A DNA stretch of 64,000 nt. It comes from Zerene cesonia. Lineage: Eukaryota; Arthropoda; Insecta; Lepidoptera; Pieridae. Under the pieces are notes generated by a model that was not told the origin of the DNA, made no database searches, and saw nothing but the letters and a program-made list of their open reading frames with translations. The stretch lies in NCBI RefSeq assembly GCF_012273895.1, contig NC_052109.1, forward strand, positions 6,586,432-6,650,431, read 5' to 3'. A program made the position numbers and the translations under genes. Below are positions 1 to 9,600 of this stretch, piece after piece; within the stretch, counting starts at the first letter, position 1, and each line of letters opens with the position of its first letter.

Positions 1-638
1 ATAGCTTTCACGTCTGGATGAGGCTGAAAATTATAAAAAAAAAAAATATAAATTTAGTAAAGAAGATAGTGACAAAACATTAATTAAGCGAAATATATGA
101 AAAAAAACTGGTTGAGATACACTTTTCAGAATAAGCAAAATATCTGATTCAGACAATCTTTAAAAAGTATTTTTGGCAAAAAACAAACTACGAAACAACA
201 ACGGACAAATAGTTATATTGTTAATAACTTCATGTTTATTGTAATATAGAGAATATATTCATAACAGTCTCCACGTGACCACGCTCGCTGTAAAGTGTTC
301 GAAACGTGGGGTTAATAATAATTATATTATAAATAAATCGCGTTTAAAATCCGTTATAAAGTCTTTAATATCTAAACTATTCTAGTCGCTTTCCGCCGCC
401 TGTGTGTCTGTATGGTTAGATCTAAAATGCATCACCTTTTTTATAGATAGTAATACAAGAGGAAAGTTTATACTTATAATAATTTAGAAAAAAAGGGGTG
501 GGGTGGCAAAAGGAGTTTTACTCCGTATTTACAGCGTAAATCAATAAGACACTCACAACGGCCTCATACGAAGTGAAGTTAGGCTTGAGATCCTTGCCGT
601 TCATCGTGATGAAGGCGCCCAGGTTACCCATTGCGTCA
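1..638 (-). CDS. PPP5C: PPP5 C-terminal exons (second runs off the window)
   Basis: Exon 638-557 (82 nt) completes a split codon and then reads DAMGNLGAFITMNGKDLKPN, ending FTSYEAV at a GTGAG donor. This is the conserved end of the PP5 catalytic domain. Exon 23-1 continues PHPDVKA and is cut by the window edge. The intron between them (24-556) holds only AT-rich sequence and a short retroposon-like piece. Confidence 0.9.
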
Positions 639-3600
639 CTGAAAAAATTATATAATNNNNNNNNNNNNNNNNNNNNNNNNNNNNNNNNNNNNNNNNNNNN
701 NNNNNNNNNNNNNNNNNNNNNNNNNNNNNNNNNNNNNNNNNNNNNNNNNNNNNNNNNNNNNNNNNNNNNNNNNNNNNNNNNNNNNNNNNNNNNNNNNNNN
801 NNNNNNNNNNNNNNNNNNNNNNNNNNNNNNNNNNNNNNNNNNNNNNNNNNNNNNNNNNNNNNNNNNNNNNNNNNNNNNNNNNNNNNNNNNNNNNNNNNNN
901 NNNNNNNNNNNNNNNNNNNNNNNNNNNNNNNNNNNNNNNNNNNNNNNNNNNNNNNNNNNNNNNNNNNNNNNNNNNNNNNNNNNNNNNNNNNNNNNNNNNN
1001 NNNNNNNNNNNNNNNNNNNNNNNNNNNNNNNNNNNNNNNNNNNNNNNNNNNNNNNNNNNNNNNNNNNNNNNNNNNNNNNNNNNNNNNNNNNNNNNNNNNN
1101 NNNNNNNNNNNNNNNNNNNNNNNNNNNNNNNNNNNNNNNNNNNNNNNNNNNNNNNNNNNNNNNNNNNNNNNNNNNNNNNNNNNNNNNNNNNNNNNNNNNN
1201 NNNNNNNNNNNNNNNNNNNNNNNNNNNNNNNNNNNNNNNNNNNNNNNNNNNNNNNNNNNNNNNNNNNNNNNNNNNNNNNNNNNNNNNNNNNNNNNNNNNN
1301 NNNNNNNNNNNNNNNNNNNNNNNNNNNNNNNNNNNNNNNNNNNNNNNNNNNNNNNNNNNNNNNNNNNNNNNNNNNNNNNNNNNNNNNNNNNNNNNNNNNN
1401 NNNNNNNNNNNNNNNNNNNNNNNNNNNNNNNNNNNNNNNNNNNNNNNNNNNNNNNNNNNNNNNNNNNNNNNNNNNNNNNNNNNNNNNNNNNNNNNNNNNN
1501 NNNNNNNNNNNNNNNNNNNNNNNNNNNNNNNNNNNNNNNNNNNNNNNNNNNNNNNNNNNNNNNNNNNNNNNNNNNNNNNNNNNNNNNNNNNNNNNNNNNN
1601 NNNNNNNNNNNNNNNNNNNNNNNNNNNNNNNNNNNNNNNNNNNNNNNNNNNNNNNNATAGATAACCAGAAGTGGTGTTACCAAGAATTCGGCACAGGAAG
1701 CCACAAAAAATGGTGCAATATTATCTGCGCCACTGCCTTTGTGAATATTAACAGATCGAAGTTTCTTTAAAAGCATCTTATAATCTATGATTGGGGAAGT
1801 TAGTATAAGGTTGTTATCATTATTATAGTAGTAATTATCATTTAAATCTTTGGAATATTGGTTGGATGTTGTGTATATTGATTGGAAAAATGTTGAGAAT
1901 AGTTCGCAGATTTGGTGGCCGTCTGTGGTAGATACATCTTTATAGGAAATTGAGCTAGGATAATTGCTAGTGCCTCCGCGCTTGGCTTTTATATAAGACC
2001 AAAAACGTCTCGGGTTTTCATTTATTTGTATTTCCAAAGAGTTAAGGTATTTATTATAACAATCCGTTGCAATGCGCGTACACCGTGTACATAAGAGATC
2101 CAACTCAAAGGCGTCTAGAGGGTTCTTATATTTTTTATAGCGGCGTCTTTTGTTTAGTTTCTCTTTCAACAGTCTAATAAGTTTACTACTAAACCATGGT
2201 GGATATCGATACTTTTTAGAATTAGTTTGGGGTACATATTTATTGACAACTTGAAGGATTCTCTCGTAGAATATATCCAACATTAAGTTCACGTCAGTAC
2301 ATTCATTTAATATATTCCAGTTATAGTGAGATAGTTCTTGGCGTATCATTGTGTAATCGGCTTTATAAAAGTTAAATTTAACATTGGATTTATTGTAAGA
2401 TAGTTTTTGCTCTACGGCCAAGGAAATATCAATATCAAGAGCTGGATGATGAGGGTCTAAGATACTCAGTGCATTATGAGCCAATGATACCGAACAAAAA
2501 GGCAAGTCACTAATAACCAGGTCTAGAGTTCTGTTGAGTGTATTTAAGATATGATTATGTTGTTTAAAGCCATTTGTGTTAATGAAATCAATAAGTGTTT
2601 GGTATATTTTAGGGTATACAACATCATTTGAACCTAACAAGCTCCAGTCAATAGAACCTAAGTTAAAATCCCCTAAAATACATACATTTGCATTAATCTC
2701 GAGCACTTTATTACATTTATCGATAAATAGATCCAACATTTGAGGTTTAACGGGTGGGGACAAGTAGACGACACAGATAGCGATTTTATGAGATACATTA
2801 TTAGATTCATTTACATTGATAACAACCCACAGGTCTTCTAGTTGCGATTCCCAGTGAGAATTGCGTTTCGAGGTGATGTTTTTTGAGATAGCTAATAATA
2901 CTCCTCCACCGTCTTTTTTATGAGAGTAACAAGTGTCACTTCTATCCCTTCTGTAGACAATGTATCTATCATCAAAAAGCTCTCCATTGGTAACACTACT
3001 GTTAAGCCATGTTTCGGTTAATATAATTAAGTCGTAATCGTTGCAAACTATTTGCCTATAAAATTCATTTGTTTTACTTTTTAAACCGCGTGTGTTCTGA
3101 TAATAAATTTTGAGGGACCCAAATTTTATTTATGATTATAGCCATTTACTTGCTATTATATAGACGTAAAGCTATTGTAGCTTATCTAAGACCTGTGTAG
3201 AGGTGACCAATATATAACCAGACTCTTCATTTTTGCGTAAAAATATCCGCCCATTACGTACCCATACGAACCTATAGCCTAAGTTTTTCGCTTTAATCCT
3301 CGTTGCAGCGTGTAGAAACTTATTTGCTGGAGATAGATGTTCGCTGATGTATATCGGAGTTGGTTTTCCAGGAATGTTCAGGTCATTGCTATTGAGCTTA
3401 TTTTGAGGATTCTTTTTGTTGTATGTAGCTACTGCAGCAAGGAGGTGATCGCGTAATCTTGGAGACACTAATTGTAGTACTATGGAACGTGGGCGCGTAT
3501 TGGTTCTATCCTTTTTCGCCGTGCGAGAACAGTTTAAAACATCTTTATCATCTTCGATCAAATATACTGGTAGATGTAAGGTATGCGCTCGAAAAATGGC

Positions 3601-6600
3601 ACCATCAAAAGTGAGCATAAAATACACTNNNNNNNNNNNNNNNNNNNNNNNNNNNNNNNNNNNNNNNNNNNNNNNNNNNNNNNNNNNNNNNNNNNNNNNN
3701 NNNNNNNNNNNNNNNNNNNNNNNNNNNNNNNNNNNNNNNNNNNNNNNNNNNNNNNNNNNNNNNNNNNNNNNNNNNNNNNNNNNNNNNNNNNNNNNNNNNN
3801 NNNNNNNNNNNNNNNNNNNNNNNNNNNNNNNNNNNNNNNNNNNNNNNNNNNNNNNNNNNNNNNNNNNNNNNNNNNNNNNNNNNNNNNNNNNNNNNNNNNN
3901 NNNNNNNNNNNNNNNNNNNNNNNNNNNNNNNNNNNNNNNNNNNNNNNNNNNNNNNNNNNNNNNNNNNNNNNNNNNNNNNNNNNNNNNNNNNNNNNNNNNN
4001 NNNNNNNNNNNNNNNNNNNNNNNNNNNNNNNNNNNNNNNNNNNNNNNNNNNNNNNNNNNNNNNNNNNNNNNNNNNNNNNNNNNNNNNNNNNNNNNNNNNN
4101 NNNNNNNNNNNNNNNNNNNNNNNNNNNNNNNNNNNNNNNNNNNNNNNNNNNNNNNNNNNNNNNNNNNNNNNNNNNNNNNNNNNNNNNNNNNNNNNNNNNN
4201 NNNNNNNNNNNNNNNNNNNNNNNNNNNNNNNNNNNNNNNNNNNNNNNNNNNNNNNNNNNNNNNNNNNNNNNNNNNNNNNNNNNNNNNNNNNNNNNNNNNN
4301 NNNNNNNNNNNNNNNNNNNNNNNNNNNNNNNNNNNNNNNNNNNNNNNNNNNNNNNNNNNNNNNNNNNNNNNNNNNNNNNNNNNNNNNNNNNNNNNNNNNN
4401 NNNNNNNNNNNNNNNNNNNNNNNNNNNNNNNNNNNNNNNNNNNNNNNNNNNNNNNNNNNNNNNNNNNNNNNNNNNNNNNNNNNNNNNNNNNNNNNNNNNN
4501 NNNNNNNNNNNNNNNNNNNNNNNNNNNNNNNNNNNNNNNNNNNNNNNNNNNNNNNNNNNNNNNNNNNNNNNNNNNNNNNNNNNNNNNNNNNNNNNNNNNN
4601 NNNNNNNNNNNNNNNNNNNNNNNNNNNNTTATTTTATAGTTTTTAGTTTGATGTGCTTGAAAAGCGTGTTTTTTAGTTTTTTTAAACTATATTTTATTTA
4701 TTTATACAAAATAGATTAAATTATTCATTAAATATTCCTGACGTAGTTGCCTCTCAGCCAGATACTATTTGCCAAAGAAATCCACAAATCGCTAACTGTA
4801 ATTATGTCAGAAAAATTATTTTTTTTGTCTATGAGCCCAAAAAGTAGAAAATTTATGCTAACTAAAACTTTATTAACCAACAAACATGGTCAAATCCAAT
4901 AAAACCGAACACTAACCATCCTCTGGCGGCTCCTTGTTCCTCTCGACGTTGCGTATATCGTCGAGCGTGACGTCATCCTTCGAGAACAATCCGCCGTGCA
5001 TCACCAGCACCTTGCTGTTGATGCAGTGCGCTAGCGGCAGCCAGCGGTACACCTCGGTGAACAGATCGGCCATTTGTGATGAATACTTGTATGTCACTTC
5101 ACCGCGGAAACCGTACACCCTGTTCATGTCGACCGTCTCGTGGTTGCCTGGTGTATTATCATTATAATCGTTAGTAATATTATAAATTCAAAAGTTTGTT
5201 TGTTTGTCCGTCTATCACGTCACGACGGAATGACATTATTTTCATGTTGGGAAATAGGAGGCTAGAGTGACATAGACCGCCACCTCGGTAGTGATTAACG
5301 CGTGAGCGTCGAACCGAGGTGACCTCGGTTCGGTTCCCATTGGGGCTCATTAAAACTGTCTCATGGGAATTCCAGTATCATTGGAAATTAGATGTTTTAC
5401 AACGGTACATAATTTTAAAACACTTTATGTTGTTTTTTCAACCACACTTACTCTCCATAAAAGATTAACGAATAGCCTTCTGTAAATGCAGATTTTTGAC
5501 AAAAAATTGGTTCAGTACTTGAAAATCCGACTTATGTGTAGGTAAAAGTTTATATTATAAAGATAAACAATAAAATACGCTCTTATACAGAGAATACGTA
5601 AGTAAAAAAATTATTCATTTTCAGGCGATCCTAATCAAGGTAATATGATGAACTCATGTAATAATTGTATCGCCATCATTCAAAAATTTTAATGAAATCT
5701 GTCCGTTTAACGTGGGTCTAAGCAAGCATTTAGTAGTCGGTTCCATACAAACATACTGATAAAGCTAATAAAAGCATGTGAAAAGAACTTACCTCTTGAC
5801 ATGAAAAAGTGATTCGGATACAATAATTTAAAACTGAATAACGTAAAGATGCACTCTACACTGAAGGAGCCGCGATCAACAAAGTCACCATTGAACAAGT
5901 ATGGATTACTCTCCGAGGGCAGGCCGTTCAGTTTGAATATATTCATCAAGTCGTAGTACTGCCCGTGGATGTCTCCGCATATTGTGAACTTCTCTTCATC
6001 ACCAACCGTTATGTCGACTAGAGATGGCTGTTTTTGTAGATATGCCTTCACGTCTAATAATATCTGAAATGTGGAGGTTGCTTGGTGAGTTATTGTTGTA
6101 ATAATCTTGTGATTTTGCAAGATTTAATTTCCTTTATTTATTTAAGCCATTTAGAAAATAAACACCAATTATTTACAGACATGATATAAATAGTTATTTT
6201 AATTACAAGATGCCACAGCTTATTAATGCATAATAACAGGTAGATATTCAATTATCATATTTTGCTTAATCCAATTAATATAAAGTCAAATCCAAACAAA
6301 TGGAATGCAGTGAAATCCAACTTGTGAATAAATTTAAAAAAATTCAAATTGAATAATACATATGAAAAATATTCAAAATTATTCCATATTGTTATTAGAT
6401 TTCTGANNNNNNNNNNNNNNNNNNNNNNNNNNNNNNNNNNNNNNNNNNNNNNNNNNNNNNNNNNNNNNNNNNNNNNNNNNNNNNNNNNNNNNNNNNNNNN
6501 NNNNNNNNNNNNNNNNNNNNNNNNNNNNNNNNNNNNNNNNNNNNNNNNNNNNNNNNNNNNNNNNNNNNNNNNNNNNNNNNNNNNNNNNNNNNNNNNNNNN

Positions 6601-9600
6601 NNNNNNNNNNNNNNNNNNNNNNNNNNNNNNNNNNNNNNNNNNNNNNNNNNNNNNNNNNNNNNNNNNNNNNNNNNNNNNNNNNNNNNNNNNNNNNNNNNNN
6701 NNNNNNNNNNNNNNNNNNNNNNNNNNNNNNNNNNNNNNNNNNNNNNNNNNNNNNNNNNNNNNNNNNNNNNNNNNNNNNNNNNNNNNNNNNNNNNNNNNNN
6801 NNNNNNNNNNNNNNNNNNNNNNNNNNNNNNNNNNNNNNNNNNNNNNNNNNNNNNNNNNNNNNNNNNNNNNNNNNNNNNNNNNNNNNNNNNNNNNNNNNNN
6901 NNNNNNNNNNNNNNNNNNNNNNNNNNNNNNNNNNNNNNNNNNNNNNNNNNNNNNNNNNNNNNNNNNNNNNNNNNNNNNNNNNNNNNNNNNNNNNNNNNNN
7001 NNNNNNNNNNNNNNNNNNNNNNNNNNNNNNNNNNNNNNNNNNNNNNNNNNNNNNNNNNNNNNNNNNNNNNNNNNNNNNNNNNNNNNNNNNNNNNNNNNNN
7101 NNNNNNNNNNNNNNNNNNNNNNNNNNNNNNNNNNNNNNNNNNNNNNNNNNNNNNNNNNNNNNNNNNNNNNNNNNNNNNNNNNNNNNNNNNNNNNNNNNNN
7201 NNNNNNNNNNNNNNNNNNNNNNNNNNNNNNNNNNNNNNNNNNNNNNNNNNNNNNNNNNNNNNNNNNNNNNNNNNNNNNNNNNNNNNNNNNNNNNNNNNNN
7301 NNNNNNNNNNNNNNNNNNNNNNNNNNNNNNNNNNNNNNNNNNNNNNNNNNNNNNNNNNNNNNNNNNNNNNNNNNNNNNNNNNNNNNNNNNNNNNNNNNNN
7401 NNNNNNGCTATATGTTGACGCGGAGACACTTTTAAGGCGGTATTTTGTATGAGACCGGGTGTCTACAGTATATTTGGTCGAAGTTTATCATTCAACTCAC
7501 ATCCCACTCTTTTTCCGAGATCCATTATAAATCGCATCAAATTTTCATTTTTGTGTTCTGGTACGCACTGGATTTCACAGTTATTTTGACGAATGTATTG
7601 TTCCATTTGGTTACTGCGAGAAAGCAAGCCATTTAATGCGCTTTTGAGATTTTCATTCTCTTTTTCCAAGAATATTACCTTCGTTTTGGTAACTTCGTGT
7701 TCCTTCTTTATTTCTTCAAACTCGGAGTTAATAAAGGTTAAGGAATCGGAGAAAACCCTCAACTCTTCGCGGATAGGCTTAAGTTCCTTATTAAGAGACT
7801 TTAAAAAGTCTTCTTGTATTTTGGAGAGAAAATTATTTAGTGTGTCTTGGAATACTTCTTGCACCACATCCCGGATATCATCGCGTGTGATAGGTATCTG
7901 ATTTTTATCCATAGGCGGAGAGTTGAGAGCTTGTCTTTTACTACCTCTTGTGGTGGAGATATTTCTTATCGGAGTATTGTCATTTTTTATTGTTTTAGGC
8001 TCAGAACGTACACATTCCGGACAATACCAGTTGGCCCGATCCTCTGGAGCAATACTTTTATTATTCAGTGATAAACAGGCACTATGATATTTCTTTTTGC
8101 ATTTTGAACATAAAATAAAGTCATCAGATTGTTTGTCGTTCTTATTTTCAGGTAAACAGCATCCCCATGTAATCTTATCCATTTCAATATCAAGGATAAA
8201 CAGTAACAATTACTGGTATTAATATTATTATATTGAATAAGTTTCGAACAAAATAATAGTTCAAAACCGTTAGTATTAAGCGCCCAGTTTAATGCCGCCT
8301 TCGAATAATACAGATTGCAAACCTCGCGGGAAGAACGGCGTAAGCGCCGTGCATATGGTGTCGCTTACGCGTTTTTATGAATCGTTCTTTAACAAATGCA
8401 GGTTTAATGATTTTGTCGAGATTTATTTTCGCTTTCGCCTTTAAATCACTTGTTTAATTGTTCAAATCATAAAAGTCACTGCACAATTGTTTCACAGATT
8501 ATTCAATATATATTTTAGGCAAAAAACACTTTATATAAATTCACTTTTTTACTTGATTAGCAATAAAAATCGTAAGACAATTTACTATAGATGATCACTC
8601 TGCGGGTATCGTAACAAAAACTAAATTTAAAAAAATTCAAATTGAATAATACATATGAAAAATATTCAAAATTATTCCATATTGTTATTAGATTTCTGAA
8701 TATGTAATTTGTTAATAATGAAAGGAGCCTTGAATGGAGAATGTCACTTCATATTAAATTTAGTGTTAGTGGAGGGGGGTGGGACAAGATCTGTGTTTTG
8801 CCAGACCTAGTACCTATCCCAGTTTAACCTATACTCAAGTGCAATAAGGAAGCTGGTTGATATAAACATGACCCAATTTTGTTCTTAGTTTTCATATATG
8901 CATACTCAATAGCAATTTCATAATACAAAATTTTAAAAATAATAACATTATAAATGAGGTAGGATTCAAAATCATTAAATACCATGAAATCTGTACCCAT
9001 TACCATATTTCTTCATTTTACAATCAAATCCAACATTGCGAGAATGTTCCAAAACTATTGTTTACCTTATATGCATACTTCTTGTGTAGTTTCTTCTGAT
9101 TTTTGTAGTATTCCATTAGTTCTGTGACAAATTTGACTGTGACCTGGCCGTCCTCAAGACTTGGCCCCTCATACTCATCTTCAATTGCTATAAATAATAA
9201 ATAACACATTCATAGGATTTTTTTGTGTAATTTTTGGAAGAAAAGAAGAAATTCGATCACGAGGCGGGATTCGAACTCGCGTCTTTCGCCCTACCGTGGC
9301 AACCCCTCACTTCTCGGCCACGCAGAATTCTGTTATATATGCTTATGGGACAAAGATTTTGAATTCTATAAAAGTTAAAATTAATAGAATTACTATACAT
9401 AATAATACAAACTACAGAGTCATAATCCTATCCTACTAATCCTACTTAACATTATAAATGCGAAAGTTTGTGAGGATGTGTGTATGTTTGTTACTTTTTC
9501 ACGCAAAAACTAGTGAATCGATTGCAATGAAATTTGGTACGTAGATAGCTGGTCAACTGGAATAACACATTGACAACTTCTTATCCTGATATTCCTAGGG

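Noticed and set aside
573..1664. Long open frames running through N gaps (also at 3482-4719, 6349-7452, 24058-25359)
   Set aside because: They are open only because N positions contain no stop codons. The real sequence at their ends belongs to exons or introns described above.
601..2763. One continuous minus-strand protein joining a reverse transcriptase to the PPP5 C-terminal exon
   Set aside because: The join spans the 1000-N gap. The left end is a separate PPP5 exon with its own splice sites and a different reading frame.
9248..9335. Functional tRNA gene
   Set aside because: Boxes A and B are recognisable, but the acceptor arms do not pair and the variable part is abnormal; a SINE head or pseudogene fits better.
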